A DNA stretch of 64,000 nt from Archangium gephyra (GCF_001027285.1 NZ_CP011509.1:10874501-10938500), one strand, 5' to 3'. Shown: positions 8,036-19,251, counted from the stretch's first letter. Numbers and translations: made by a program. Notes: a model not told the origin generated them from the letters alone.

Positions 8036-9181
8036 ATGAGTGACCTGCAGACACCTGGCGGGAATGCGACACGGGCTCCCGCCGCCCCCCGTTCCTTTTT
8101 CACCCGGAGGGGCGTGCGCATCACCGCGCTCGGCCTCCTCTCGCTTCTGGGGTTCGCCGCCGCGTTCGCCCTCTACTGGAAGCTCTGGCCGGCCGGTCGA
8201 GGTGTCGGCGGGGAGTGCGAGCTCACCCGCGGCGTCCACGCCGTGTGTGGCCTCAACAAGCCAGAGGACCTGTTGCGCCTCGGGGACAGTGACTGGGTCG
8301 TCACGGGAAACATGGGCAACGACGACTGGGCCGCGGGCGGATTCCATGCCGTCAGGATTGGCGACGAGTCCTTCCACGCCATCACACCCGAGCTCTCGCG
8401 CCCGGCCGCGCCAACCTACCGCGACTGCCCCGGTGCACCCGATCCGAAGCTCCTCTCCGCGCACGGGCTCGCGCTCCGTCCCAGCGCCAACGGCGAGCAC
8501 ACGCTCTACGCGGTCAACCACGGCGGCCGTGAGTCGATCGAGGTGTTCGACGTCCGGGTTTCCGCCGAGGGTCCAGCGCTTACCTGGACCGGCTGCGTCG
8601 TGCTGCCCGCGGAGCATGAAGCCAACTCCGTCGCCGCCCTCCCGGACGGCGGCCTCGTCGTCACCATTCCGCACCTCCCGTCTTCATCGCAGGGTGCGGT
8701 GTTGCGGTGGGTGCCCGGCGGCGGTTGGACCGAGGTTCCGGGAACCCGCTTCCAATTGGACAACGGCATCCTGGTGTCGCCGGACGGCACGCGCCTGTAC
8801 GTGAACGAGTACATGAGCAGCACGGTGCACGAGGTCCCCCTCGGTGGAGCCACCACGCCTCCCCGGTCCGTCCACCTGGGCTTCCATCCCGACAACCTCC
8901 GGTTCGCGCCCGACGGCTCCCTGCTCGCGACAGGGCACCCGAACTCCATCGCCATCGTGGGCCTGTGTGGCTTCGCACTCGGGTGCGGCATTGGGACGGC
9001 GGTGGCCCGCATCGATCCGGCCACCCTCCAGGCGGCCACGATCTTCGAGCGAGGCGCGAACGAGACCTTCAGCGCGGGCACGAGCGCCATCGTCGTCGGG
9101 GACGAGCTCTGGATCGGCTCCTTTGTCTCGCGTGCGCTGCTGATCGTACCGCTCAGCGAGCTGAAGCAGCCGCTGTTGTAG
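8036..9181 (+). CDS. membrane-anchored paraoxonase/SMP-30-like beta-propeller
   Basis: A 381-residue protein. Residues 28-50 form one membrane anchor (ITALGLLSLLGFAAAFALYW), leaving a large periplasmic domain. The repeat signatures resemble the arylesterase/paraoxonase group: SAHGLALRP then LYAVNHGGRESIEVFDV, EANSVAALPDGGLVVT, DNGILVSPDGTRLYVNEY and HPDNLRFAPDGSLLATGHPN. In that family the Asn and Asp residues at the starts of these blades bind a calcium in the centre. Lactone or ester hydrolysis is thus possible, but the catalytic histidine pair cannot be aligned by eye with confidence. AGGAGG precedes the ATG with 5 bases between. Confidence 0.72.
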   Translation: MSDLQTPGGNATRAPAAPRSFFTRRGVRITALGLLSLLGFAAAFALYWKLWPAGRGVGGECELTRGVHAVCGLNKPEDLLRLGDSDWVVTGNMGNDDWAAGGFHAVRIGDESFHAITPELSRPAAPTYRDCPGAPDPKLLSAHGLALRPSANGEHTLYAVNHGGRESIEVFDVRVSAEGPALTWTGCVVLPAEHEANSVAALPDGGLVVTIPHLPSSSQGAVLRWVPGGGWTEVPGTRFQLDNGILVSPDGTRLYVNEYMSSTVHEVPLGGATTPPRSVHLGFHPDNLRFAPDGSLLATGHPNSIAIVGLCGFALGCGIGTAVARIDPATLQAATIFERGANETFSAGTSAIVVGDELWIGSFVSRALLIVPLSELKQPLL

Positions 9182-9213
9182 CCGGAAGAGGCGAGCGCTC
9201 CGGCCCTCGGCCA

Positions 9214-9705
9214 TCAGCTTCCCACGGAGGAGATCGCCTTGATTTCATAGTCATGGCGGTCGTGGTTCTCGTCGCGGCTATGTGCCGACACGCTCCAACG
9301 GTCGCCGACCTTGCCATACGAGGCGGGGATGATCGGACTGAGCGGAAGAGACTCACCGAGCCGTTGCCGGACGATCCGCTGGAACTCGTTGTGGCCCGTG
9401 AGCGGTCCCGAGAAAAAATAGACCACGGTGCTCCGGACAACCTTGTCCCGCAGCCAGGAGGTCTCCTGGAGCTCGGCCAGCGCCCCCCACTCCATCTTCC
9501 GGACGGGATGGACGGCGGTGCGGGCGGCTCGAGCATAGAAGTCTCGCGCTTCCTGGATGCTCTTCAAGAGTGACTTGTTGTCACTTCCAAGCCGATCCCG
9601 CACCTCTTCCTCGAAGAGGTCCGTGGCCTTCTGTAGAACGGGAATCATCCGGGGCAGCTGAGCCGAGCTGGAGGCAGAGGCATTCCGGGTGTTTCGTTTG
9701 CCCAT
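9214..9705 (-). CDS. hypothetical cytoplasmic protein
   Basis: A 163-residue soluble protein with no signal peptide or membrane segment. The N-terminal half is helical and charged (TDLFEEEVRDRLGSDN, LLKSIQEARDFYARA). The second half is mixed (TSWLRDKVVRSTVVYFFSG, HNEFQRIVRQRLGESLPLSP, HDYEIKAISS). No known domain is recognised. It is on the opposite strand to both neighbours, with 32 bases from the propeller stop and about 69 bases from the divergent FAD monooxygenase start. Its base composition is a little less GC-rich than the window, which could mark an accessory gene. Confidence 0.6.
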   Translation of the reverse strand: MGKRNTRNASASSSAQLPRMIPVLQKATDLFEEEVRDRLGSDNKSLLKSIQEARDFYARAARTAVHPVRKMEWGALAELQETSWLRDKVVRSTVVYFFSGPLTGHNEFQRIVRQRLGESLPLSPIIPASYGKVGDRWSVSAHSRDENHDRHDYEIKAISSVGS

Positions 9706-9774
9706 GGAAACGATGTCGCACGGTCCCTGGGAGACGGCAACCGTTCAGCGCCCGAAGGGGCAAGGGAAGAGCCG

Positions 9775-10980
9775 ATGAAGAAGCACGTGCTGATCACCGG
9801 AGCGAGCATCGCGGGGCCCGCCATGGCCTGGTGGCTGGCCCGCCATGGCCTGGAAGTGACGGTGGTGGAACGCGCCCGGGAGTTCCGGGACGGCGGGCAG
9901 ACCATCGACTTGCGCGGCGCCGGCCGGACGGTGGTCCAACGCATGGGCCTCGAGGAGGCGATCCGCGAACGGACGACGCACGAGGAGGCGGTCGCTTTCG
10001 TGGACGCGCGGAACCACGTGCGGGCCCGGATCGGCGCGGAGCAGTTCGGCGGCAACGGTCTTGTCGCCGAGCTGGAGATCCTCCGCGGCGAGCTCGCGCG
10101 CTTGCTGGTCGAGCACAGCCGCGATTCGGTCGACTATGTCTTCGGCGACAGGATCGCCGCCCTCCACGACCGCGGAGACAAGGTCGAGGTCCGCTTCGAG
10201 CATGGCGGAGGGCGCGAATTCGACCTGGTCATCGTCGCGGAAGGGATCGGCTCGTCCACGCGCAAGCTGGTGTTCGGAGATGAGGTCGAGCGCGTTCCTC
10301 TCAATCTGTACACCGCCTACTTCACCATTCCACGCGGCGAGAACGACGGGAACGTCGCGCGCTGGTTCAACGCGCCGGGTGGCCGCAGCGTCTTCCTGCG
10401 GCCGGACAATCTCGGCACGACGCGCGCCGCCCTGTCGTTGCAGGAGAAGCCCCGAGGCTACGAGAAGCTGCCGGTGGAGGAGCAGAAGGCCCTGCTCAAG
10501 GAGAAGTTCGCGGATGCTGGCTGGGAGACGCCTCGCGTCCTCGCCGCGCTCGACGCGGTGAAGGACTTCTACTTCGAGGCGATCGGACAGGTGAAGATGC
10601 GCCGCTGGTCCAAGGGACGTGTCGCGTTGCTCGGGGACGCCGCCTACTGCGCCTCGCCGATCAGCGGCATGGGCACGAGCCTCGCGCTCGTCGGCGCCTA
10701 CGTGCTCGCGGGCGAGTTGGCCAGGCGCGACGATCACTCCGAGGCATTCGCCGCTTACGAGCGGATCATGCGTCCCTATGTCGACCAGGCCCAGGATGTC
10801 CCGAAGGCGGGGCCACGGATCGCTCAGCCACAGACCCGGGTGGGTATCGCGCTCCTGCAAGGTGCGCTGAGCCTCGCCACCCGGCCCGTTTTCAGCAAGC
10901 TTGCCGGCAAGCTGCTGTCACCGCCCGCCGACAAGATAGACCTGCCAGACTACGGCCAGAGCGCGTCGAGCGATTCGTAA
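9775..10980 (+). CDS. FAD-dependent monooxygenase (aromatic hydroxylase family)
   Basis: A 401-residue group A flavoprotein hydroxylase. The N-terminal Rossmann motif is a variant, LITGASIAGPAMAWWLARHG, with VVERA at the end of the second strand. It carries LRGAGRTVVQRMG in the substrate-side loop, and a DG-type region (VIVAEGIGSSTR, in which Asp is replaced by Glu). RVALLGDAAYCASPISGMG is the GD motif that contacts the FAD ribityl chain. The family (PHBH, TetX, squalene-epoxidase-like) uses NAD(P)H and O2 to hydroxylate a ring or double bond. It lies 63 bases upstream of geosmin synthase on the same strand, which suggests, but does not prove, a link. Substrate unknown. Confidence 0.85.
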   Translation: MKKHVLITGASIAGPAMAWWLARHGLEVTVVERAREFRDGGQTIDLRGAGRTVVQRMGLEEAIRERTTHEEAVAFVDARNHVRARIGAEQFGGNGLVAELEILRGELARLLVEHSRDSVDYVFGDRIAALHDRGDKVEVRFEHGGGREFDLVIVAEGIGSSTRKLVFGDEVERVPLNLYTAYFTIPRGENDGNVARWFNAPGGRSVFLRPDNLGTTRAALSLQEKPRGYEKLPVEEQKALLKEKFADAGWETPRVLAALDAVKDFYFEAIGQVKMRRWSKGRVALLGDAAYCASPISGMGTSLALVGAYVLAGELARRDDHSEAFAAYERIMRPYVDQAQDVPKAGPRIAQPQTRVGIALLQGALSLATRPVFSKLAGKLLSPPADKIDLPDYGQSASSDS

Positions 10981-13269
<2,289 letters not shown>

Positions 13270-13320
13270 AGCGGAGCCGAGCTGGGAGTTGCCCTTCCCA
13301 CCGTCTCTTCCTGGGGTGCC

Positions 13321-14301
13321 TCAGCCCGCCTTCGCCTGCTCCGCGACGCCAGACGCCGGGAACAGGGCCCGGCGGAGCGCGGCCGTGTAGAGCCCACGGA
13401 ACTCGCGCGTCACCCCGGCACCGCGGGCGATGGCGTCGAAGCCGTGGAAGGCGCCGGGCACCACGGTGACGTCGCACGGCACTCCGGCGGCCTCCAGGCG
13501 TCTGGCGTACGCGAGATCCTCGTCGTGGAAGAGGTCGCAGGTGCCCACGCCCAGCCAGGCCGGAGGCAGTCCCGAGAGGTCCTCACGCCGCGCGGGCACC
13601 GCATGCGCCGGCACTTGCGCGCCACCCGGCTCGCGTCCCAGGTAGGAGCGCCAGCCGAACACGTTGCTGCCCTGGTTCCAGCCGCGATGGATGGTGAGGT
13701 CGAGGTCCGTGCGCGTCGTCGTGCGGTCATCCAGCATCGGGTAGACGAGCAACTGGAAGACGGGCCGAACCTCCCCGCGGTCATGCGTCAGCTGAGCCAG
13801 CGCCGCCGTGAGCCCTCCGCCGGCACTCGCCCCGCCAATCGCGATGCGCTCGGGGAGGACGCCGAGCGCCTCCGTCTGAGCGAAGAGCCACCGCAGCGCC
13901 GCGTAGCAGTCCTCCAGCGGTGCTGGGAAGGGGTGCTCGGGTGCCAGCCGGTAGTCCACGGAGACGACGAGGATGCCCAGCTCCCGCGCGAAGTCGGCGC
14001 AAAGCAGATCGTCCATCTCCGGCCGGCCGAGGACGTATCCGCCCCCGTGAATCCACAGGAGCGCCGGCGTCGGTCCCTGGACCGTCCGGGGCCGATAGGT
14101 CCGCACGCGCACCGGCGGCGCCCCCTCTGGCCCAGGCACTCGCACGTCCTTCACCTCCACGGCCTCGGGGAAGCGGGACGCTGGCTGGAGGCGGGTGAGG
14201 AACCGCATCACGGCGAGCACGGGCCGGGTCACCGTGACGTTCGGGATGAGGCGCGCGGCGCGTTGCAGATCAGGGTGAAACGGATTCGCGGCTCGATTCA
14301 T
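13321..14301 (-). CDS. alpha/beta hydrolase, hormone-sensitive-lipase (esterase IV) type
   Basis: A 326-residue esterase. The oxyanion motif is WIHGGGYVLG (HGGG at 85-88), followed by VVSVDYRLAPEHPFPA, a family IV hallmark. The nucleophile is Ser159 in GGASAGGGL. The acid is expected in GTCDLFHDED and the histidine is in PGAFHGFD. These enzymes hydrolyse short- to medium-chain acyl esters. No signal peptide is seen; an amphipathic N-terminal helix (ARLIPNVTVTRPVLAVMRF) forms the cap. It is convergent with geosmin synthase, with 51 bases between stops, so sharing a role with terpene metabolism is only a guess. Confidence 0.9.
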   Translation of the reverse strand: MNRAANPFHPDLQRAARLIPNVTVTRPVLAVMRFLTRLQPASRFPEAVEVKDVRVPGPEGAPPVRVRTYRPRTVQGPTPALLWIHGGGYVLGRPEMDDLLCADFARELGILVVSVDYRLAPEHPFPAPLEDCYAALRWLFAQTEALGVLPERIAIGGASAGGGLTAALAQLTHDRGEVRPVFQLLVYPMLDDRTTTRTDLDLTIHRGWNQGSNVFGWRSYLGREPGGAQVPAHAVPARREDLSGLPPAWLGVGTCDLFHDEDLAYARRLEAAGVPCDVTVVPGAFHGFDAIARGAGVTREFRGLYTAALRRALFPASGVAEQAKAG

Positions 14302-14360
14302 GTCTCTGCTCCTTCTGGCGGGCGCTCGCCGCCGGGCGGCAGCCTGGAGGCCAGTCTAAT

Positions 14361-14386
14361 ACCCCGCGCCGCCCATCGCGCGGGGT
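14361..14386 (-). terminator. 9-bp GC-rich hairpin after the Cys-rich lipoprotein gene
   Basis: accccgcgc (14361-14369) pairs perfectly with gcgcggggt (14378-14386) around an 8-base loop. On the minus strand it lies 30 bases after the lipoprotein stop and 60 bases before the start of the esterase gene. It is a plausible terminator for the first gene. There is no clear T run, so the call is tentative. Confidence 0.45.
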
Positions 14387-14412
14387 GGCGGAGACGAAGC
14401 TGGAAGAGGCGA

Positions 14413-14815
14413 GCGCTCAGTCCTCGGCGTCCTGGCAGACCGAGCCCGAGCCACAGACGAAGACCACGGTGTTGAAGAAGTCCGCCCCGCTCGAGCACGA
14501 CGTGGTGCGGATGCGCTCCAGGCACGTGTCGAGCCCCTTCTCGTCGATGGCGGCGCAGTTGTTCGCCGTCCACGCCCCCTGGAAGAAATCCCGGGTCTTC
14601 ACCTCACACTCGGCCCGGTCCTGGAACTCCTGATCCTCGTCGGAGCCGATCTCCTCACACCCCGCGTAGTAGTCGCAGGCAGCCCGGGTGGCTTCGCCTT
14701 GCGCATCCGCGCGGGAGGTCGGGCCACAGGCGGGCAGAACGAGAAGCAGGGACAGCAGGGACAGGGAGGGAGCGATGCGCATACGGGTGACTCGCGATTC
14801 GGGGTGAGAGGTGGA
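14413..14815. repeat. segmental duplication, copy 2 (matches 3107-3509)
   Basis: Same-orientation copy of the 403-base segment at 3107-3509, including the region just upstream of the gene (acgggtgactcgcgattcgg). The copies differ by scattered substitutions and no indels, so the duplication is not very recent. Nothing at the ends resembles an insertion sequence. Confidence 0.9.
14417..14782 (-). CDS. small Cys-rich lipoprotein, duplicated family, copy 2
   Basis: A 121-residue lipoprotein with signal MRIAPSLSLLSLLLVLPAC (lipobox LPAC, Cys19). Relative to copy 1 about 16 residues differ, all outside the cysteines: all eight mature cysteines are kept. The variable residues cluster at about 28-32 (AQGEA versus AHVQA) and 52-54 (EFQ versus SYE), while TRDFFQGAWTANNC and AIDEKGLDTCLERI are almost invariant. 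This is what purifying selection on a folded core would give. It is likely exported and lipid-anchored. Function is unknown. Confidence 0.8.
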   Translation of the reverse strand: MRIAPSLSLLSLLLVLPACGPTSRADAQGEATRAACDYYAGCEEIGSDEDQEFQDRAECEVKTRDFFQGAWTANNCAAIDEKGLDTCLERIRTTSCSSGADFFNTVVFVCGSGSVCQDAED

Positions 14816-14979
14816 CACGACAACGTGCTCGCCATGAGCAAGGAGCGGACCAACGCCAAACCCGCGAAACGACGAGGCGGCGGTGCGAGGGTTGTAGGCT
14901 CGAGACAACAGGGGACGCCGGGACTGTAGGCCGCGGCCAACACCCTCCCCGGCCAGCGGCACCTGCCGAGTCCCAGGGC

Positions 14980-16722
14980 TTAGAGGGGCGAGTCCAGGAA
15001 GCCGGGCCGGAACTCCGTCACCTGCCCGCCGCTGAAGGAGAAGCGGCCACCGAACTCGGGGCGCTCGTCGTTGAGGACGTACCCGAAGTCCAGGCGGAAC
15101 GGGTAGGTGTTGAACTGGGGGAAGAGCAGCCGCAGCCCCAGGCCCACCGAGTGCACGAAGCGGGGGCCCTCGTCGAACGCCGAGCCCGCGTCGTAGAAGA
15201 GCACGCCGCCCAGGTGCACCGTGTAGAGGATGAGCGGCCGGGTGCGGTACTCCACGTTGAGCAGCGCCGTGCGCTTGCCCGAGTAGGCCTCCGGCCGCGC
15301 GCCCCGCAGTCCGTTGCCACCGCCGAGCAGCAGCACGCGCTCGTTCAGGTCGTCGATGTTCACGTCCAGCAGGCCCCGCACCACGAAGCGCCCGCCGAGC
15401 ACCTTCGGGGAGACCTGCTGCAGCTCCACGGCCCAGCGCCGGTTGATCCACGTGCCCGCGCCCTGCCCACCGAGAATCCGGCGCACGGAGGCGGCGGAGG
15501 CCAGCGAGGTGAGCGCGTCCCCCAGGCGCAACCGGTAGCGGCCGGTGAGGCCCACCTCGGCGAAGTTCCCCGCCTCGGCCAGGAGCGCGGGGGCGTAGCG
15601 CGCCGTGGCGGTGAGGTAGGGCCCCACCTGGAAGTCCTCGGAGAGGGCGTAGGAGTCCACGTCGCGCATCACCTCGTAGCGCGTCTCCCAGAAGCGCGCG
15701 TAGCCGAGCACGTACGTCGCGTCCTCGGCGCGAGGCAGGTAGGTGTCCCGCAGCCAGGCGCGCCGCGCCTCGTCCAGTCCGGAGTCCGCGGGAGCCCCAT
15801 AGCGCCGGTGGTACACCCCCACGCCTCCGCCCGCGTCCAGCTTGTAGCGCGAGCCCCAGGAGCGCAGGTACAGCATGCTCCCGCTCAGCTCGCGCGCATC
15901 GTAGATGTAGGGCACCGTCCCGCCGTCGGGGTACGGCAGCGCCCACACCTCGGCGCCGCGGAAGACGCGGACGGGCTGCACGCGCCACACCGCCTGCGTC
16001 TGGAAGCTCCACGGCGTGTCCAGCGCGTAGAAGGGCCGCGTCACCAACACGCTGCCCCGCGAGCCCTCGAGCTGGCCGCTCTCGCGCCCGAAGATGAGCG
16101 AGGCCGTCTCGCTGAGGTACCAGCGGCTGCCGCCCAGACGCGGATCCACGTACGTCTGCCCGAGGCTCACCGAGTCCCGGCGCAGCAGGAAGTCCAGCGC
16201 CACCTTCTTGTTCAGCCCGAGGAAGTTCTGCTCCGTGCCCTGCAGCCGCAGCGACTGCACCAGCGTGCCCACCACCTGGAAGTCCTGGTTGAGCCGCAGC
16301 GACCACAGGTCCTTGGTGATGATGAGCAGCGACACCGCGTCCGGCGTGGAGCCGCGCACCGGCACCACGCGCACCACCGCGAAGATGCCCAGCTTGCGCA
16401 GGTTGCGCGCCGTCTCGTAGGCCCGCGCCGCCGAGTAGGGCGCTCCGGGCTCCAGCAGCACCTCGCGCCGGATGACCGCCTCGCGGGTGCGCGCGTGGAA
16501 CACGTTGAGGAACATCGGATAGGGATCGCTCGGGGCGACGACGTCCTCGGAGGCCACGAGCACGGCCTCCAGGCGCTTGCCCTCGGGCTCCGGCTCGAGG
16601 CTCCGGCCCTCCTCGCGGGACAGTCCCCACTGCACGAGCGCATCCTCATAGCCCTCGGTGGGCGGGGGGGGGTCCGCCGCCAGCAGGGGGGCGATCAAGA
16701 GGGGCAGCCAGGCGAGCGACAC
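14980..16722 (-). CDS. Omp85/BamA-like outer-membrane protein (surface antigen D15 type)
   Basis: A 580-residue protein with a short signal peptide (MSLAWLPLLIAPLLA). Residues about 70-160 look like a POTRA repeat: EVLLEPGAPYSAARAYETAR, NLRKLGIFAVVRVVPV, then AVSLLIITKDLWSLR. The rest, about 160-580, is rich in alternating strands with terminal aromatic residues (YVLGYARFWETRYEV, LLNVEYRTRPLILYTV, GVLFYDAGSAFDEG, SVGLGLRLLFPQF) as in a 16-strand Omp85 barrel; it ends in a short GFLDSPL. GLRGARPEAYSG recalls the conserved loop that carries the RGF/Y motif (here RGA). Only about one POTRA is present, so it is an accessory TamA/D15-like protein rather than BamA itself. Likely role: insertion or transport of an outer-membrane or secreted partner. 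Confidence 0.85.
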   Translation of the reverse strand: MSLAWLPLLIAPLLAADPPPPTEGYEDALVQWGLSREEGRSLEPEPEGKRLEAVLVASEDVVAPSDPYPMFLNVFHARTREAVIRREVLLEPGAPYSAARAYETARNLRKLGIFAVVRVVPVRGSTPDAVSLLIITKDLWSLRLNQDFQVVGTLVQSLRLQGTEQNFLGLNKKVALDFLLRRDSVSLGQTYVDPRLGGSRWYLSETASLIFGRESGQLEGSRGSVLVTRPFYALDTPWSFQTQAVWRVQPVRVFRGAEVWALPYPDGGTVPYIYDARELSGSMLYLRSWGSRYKLDAGGGVGVYHRRYGAPADSGLDEARRAWLRDTYLPRAEDATYVLGYARFWETRYEVMRDVDSYALSEDFQVGPYLTATARYAPALLAEAGNFAEVGLTGRYRLRLGDALTSLASAASVRRILGGQGAGTWINRRWAVELQQVSPKVLGGRFVVRGLLDVNIDDLNERVLLLGGGNGLRGARPEAYSGKRTALLNVEYRTRPLILYTVHLGGVLFYDAGSAFDEGPRFVHSVGLGLRLLFPQFNTYPFRLDFGYVLNDERPEFGGRFSFSGGQVTEFRPGFLDSPL

Positions 16723-16842
16723 GGGCCCATCCTGTCACGCCGCCAGGGCCGGGGAATACGCTAGTGAACAGCTCCGGCCCCCGCCGGGTTGGAGGGGATT
16801 CCCGGGCAGGGCCGGAAGCGGGAGAGTTCGAACTTTCAAGAG

Positions 16843-17232
16843 ATGCACCCCGTAAGGTCCGGACGCAACGTGAAGATTCTCCTGGTAGAGGACAACGAGG
16901 ACATCCGCGAAGGGCTGACCGATCTGCTCGAAAGCGAGGGCTATTCGGTCTCCGGCAGCGGTACCGCGGAGGAGGGACTGGCCCGCTTGAGGTCGGACTC
17001 CTTCCACCTGGTCATCACCGACTACATGCTGCCCGGGCAGAATGGAGATTGGATGCTGGAGCAGGCGGAGCGGGAGCACCGGCTGCGCGGCACCAGCGCG
17101 TTGATGATCACCGCCCACCCGCGGGTCCGGCCTCCGGAGGGCGTGCGCCTGATGCACAAGCCGCTCGACATCGACGACTTCCTGCGCGTGGTCTACGAGT
17201 CCATCACCCCGTTACGGGCGGTCGGCGGGTAG
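16843..17232 (+). CDS. single-domain response regulator receiver
   Basis: A 129-residue CheY-like receiver. The acidic pocket is LLVEDNED, the phospho-acceptor Asp60 lies in LVITDYMLPGQNGDW, and the conserved lysine is Lys106 in MHKPLDIDDF. There is no output domain, so it acts by protein-protein contact. The start is uncertain: the ATG at 16843 is chosen, but a GTG at 16870 (giving VKILLVEDNED) is as likely on domain grounds. Its 3' end overlaps by 21 bases the 3' end of the convergent cobalamin-binding protein gene. No histidine kinase is near. Confidence 0.87.
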   Translation: MHPVRSGRNVKILLVEDNEDIREGLTDLLESEGYSVSGSGTAEEGLARLRSDSFHLVITDYMLPGQNGDWMLEQAEREHRLRGTSALMITAHPRVRPPEGVRLMHKPLDIDDFLRVVYESITPLRAVGG

Positions 17233-18096
17233 CGGCGCGCCACGCAGGTCTCCCCGGCGGGGCGAGGGCAGCTTCTCGCCCCGGGCGATGGCCGACACGA
17301 TGCTCGCCAGCTGCTCCACCCCGTCCGACAGGGCCGCCGGACCCGGCTGCAGGATGAACGAGCTCTTCACCTCGTAGAGCTGATCGTCCACCACCGCCCG
17401 CACCCGCTCCCAGCCGGGCCGCGAGATGATCTTCTCGCGCTTCGCCTTGCGGCCACACCAGCTGGCGATGACGCCCTCGGGGTCTCTCCGGGCCACCTCG
17501 GCCGGGTCGAAGATGCGGCCCTTGGCGCCCTGGGACTCGCGCGACTCGCGGCACACGTCCTCCCCGCCCACCAGCTCCACCAGCTCCGAGCACCAGCGGA
17601 TGCCGGAGATGAGCGGCTCGTGCCACTCCTCGAAGAAGATGCGGGGCCGGCGCGGCAGCCGCTCCGCCGCCTCCGCGTGCCGCACGAGGTTGGCCTCCAG
17701 CTCGTCCGCCAGCGTCTCCGCGGCCTCGGCCCGCCCCACCAACGCCCCCACCACGCGCACCGTCTGGAGGATTTCGGCGAGCGAGCGCTGGTTGAAGAGG
17801 TAGACGGGCACCCCGCGCTTGCACAGCTCGCGGCCGATGTCCGCCTGCAGATCCGAGAAGCCCAGCACCAGGTCCGGCTTCAGCTCGAGGATGCGCTCGA
17901 AGTTGGCGTCCAGGAAGGAGCTGACACGCGGCTTCTTGCGCGCCTCGGGCGGACGCACGGTGAAACCGGAGACGCCCACCACGAGCTCTCCGGCGCCAAT
18001 CCGGTACAGCGTCTCGGTCGTCTCCTCGGTCATGCAGACGATGCGCTGGGGGTAGCGCGGCGCGGAGGAGAGCAGGGCCTTCAGCCGATCGGTCAT
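17212..18096 (-). CDS. cobalamin-binding (BtuF-like) periplasmic-binding fold protein, without signal peptide
   Basis: A 294-residue protein of the BtuF/helical-backbone metal-receptor class (ABC solute-binding group III). Diagnostic parts are RIVCMTEETTETLYRIGAGE and LVVGVSGFTVRPPEARKKP at the start, ERILELKPDLVLGFSDLQAD, and VPVYLFNQRSLAEILQTVR in the middle, with an acidic/aromatic FFEEWHEPLISGIRWCSELV in the second lobe. Known relatives bind cobalamin or ferric siderophores outside the membrane. This copy begins MTDRLKALLSS with no signal peptide and no transporter genes close by, so it is probably cytoplasmic. It may be a cobalamin-sequestering or sensor protein; the ligand is inferred from family resemblance only. 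Confidence 0.8.
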   Translation of the reverse strand: MTDRLKALLSSAPRYPQRIVCMTEETTETLYRIGAGELVVGVSGFTVRPPEARKKPRVSSFLDANFERILELKPDLVLGFSDLQADIGRELCKRGVPVYLFNQRSLAEILQTVRVVGALVGRAEAAETLADELEANLVRHAEAAERLPRRPRIFFEEWHEPLISGIRWCSELVELVGGEDVCRESRESQGAKGRIFDPAEVARRDPEGVIASWCGRKAKREKIISRPGWERVRAVVDDQLYEVKSSFILQPGPAALSDGVEQLASIVSAIARGEKLPSPRRGDLRGAPLPADRP

Positions 18097-18213
18097 GGGG
18101 CGCAGTGTAAGGCTTCAACGGGCCTGGATCGCAGTCCGGTGTTTGCCCCCCGCACTTCCTTCCACCCACCCTTCCGGACCATGCTCTGCCCTACCCCGAG
18201 CCGGGCCACCGAC

Positions 18214-19251
18214 ATGACTTCCGCACGCACAACCTCCCGCACCTGGGTACTCGTCCTCCTCCTGGCGGTGGCCACGAGTGCCTGCGGCCCCCGCACCAAG
18301 CAGCAGCGCCAGGCCTACGGCGAGAAGCGGACGGACGAGGCCACCCTGCTGCTCAACGAGGCCACGAACCACCTGCGCGAGCTGAACGCGGACCGCGCCG
18401 AGCCCGTGCTGGCCAAGGCGAAGGAGGTGCTGGCCCACCCGGACGTGGACCTGTCACCCGAGGGGGAGATGCTCCGCTCGGAGCTGGCGGAGCTCCAGGC
18501 GCGAGTTCCCCGGGTGCGCGAGGAGAAGGTCCGTCGGGAGAAGCAGGCCGTCGCGGAGCGCGAGCGCAAGGAGCTCGAGTCCCGGGTGGAGAAGCAGCGG
18601 GACGCGGTGGTGGAGGCGATGTTCGCGGTGAACGAGGCGCTGGATGCGCTCGAGGCGAAGGACGCGGGGAGCGCGCAGGTGACGGCGGCGAGCGACGCCA
18701 TCCAGCGCACCCGGGAGCGGCTGAAGGCGGGCAAGGAGCTGGAGGCGAAGGACGAGGACTACGGGGCCTCGGCGCGGAGCACCGAGCGGAAGCTGGAGCA
18801 GGCGGAGGCCCGGCTGAAGCAGGGGCGGAGGGTGATCGACTTCGTGTCCGGGCCGCTCGGCGGCAGCCAGGAAGCGCCGGAGCTGGAGAAGAAGGCGCGC
18901 AAGGAGAAGGACCTCGCGGCGAGGCTCTCGCTCTACACGGAGGTGAGGGATCGCCACCGCCTGTGTGCGAGCGAGGCGGAGAAGCTGCTGTCCGAGATGC
19001 CCGAACTCGCGCGCAGCCCCCTGCCGGTGAAGGGCCGCCCGATGGTGCTGAAGGCCGTCGTCATGGGGTGCAAGAAGAAGGCGGGCCTCACCCAGCGCGC
19101 GGTGGTGAAGCTGGAGAAGGCCCGGGTGAAGTGGGAGAAGGCCCAGGCCAAACGGGAGAAGGCCCGGGAGAAGATGGAGAAGCTCAAGGCCGCCCGCGAG
19201 AAGGCCCGGGAGGCCGCGAAGCAGAAGGCACTCGCGCGCAAGCGCAAGTAG
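18214..19251 (+). CDS. coiled-coil lipoprotein, highly charged
   Basis: A 345-residue lipoprotein. The signal MTSARTTSRTWVLVLLLAV ends in ATSAC (lipidated Cys24), and the start at 18214 is chosen over an upstream ATG at 18181 for that reason. The mature part is almost entirely helical: a first heptad-rich region at about 60-190 (QARVPRVREEKVRREKQAVA, RKELESRVEKQRDAVVEAM), a middle part with two cysteines, and a C-terminal tail of Lys/Glu repeats (KLEKARVKWEKAQAKREKA). The tail could bind peptidoglycan, nucleic acid or a partner coil. I do not recognise a family. It is divergent from the BtuF-like gene. Confidence 0.72.
   Translation: MTSARTTSRTWVLVLLLAVATSACGPRTKQQRQAYGEKRTDEATLLLNEATNHLRELNADRAEPVLAKAKEVLAHPDVDLSPEGEMLRSELAELQARVPRVREEKVRREKQAVAERERKELESRVEKQRDAVVEAMFAVNEALDALEAKDAGSAQVTAASDAIQRTRERLKAGKELEAKDEDYGASARSTERKLEQAEARLKQGRRVIDFVSGPLGGSQEAPELEKKARKEKDLAARLSLYTEVRDRHRLCASEAEKLLSEMPELARSPLPVKGRPMVLKAVVMGCKKKAGLTQRAVVKLEKARVKWEKAQAKREKAREKMEKLKAAREKAREAAKQKALARKRK

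Noticed and set aside
18097-18213. Cobalamin riboswitch near the BtuF-like gene
   Set aside because: The 117-base gap is too short. It lacks the B12-box (gccactg) and gives no sign of the usual multi-stem aptamer.
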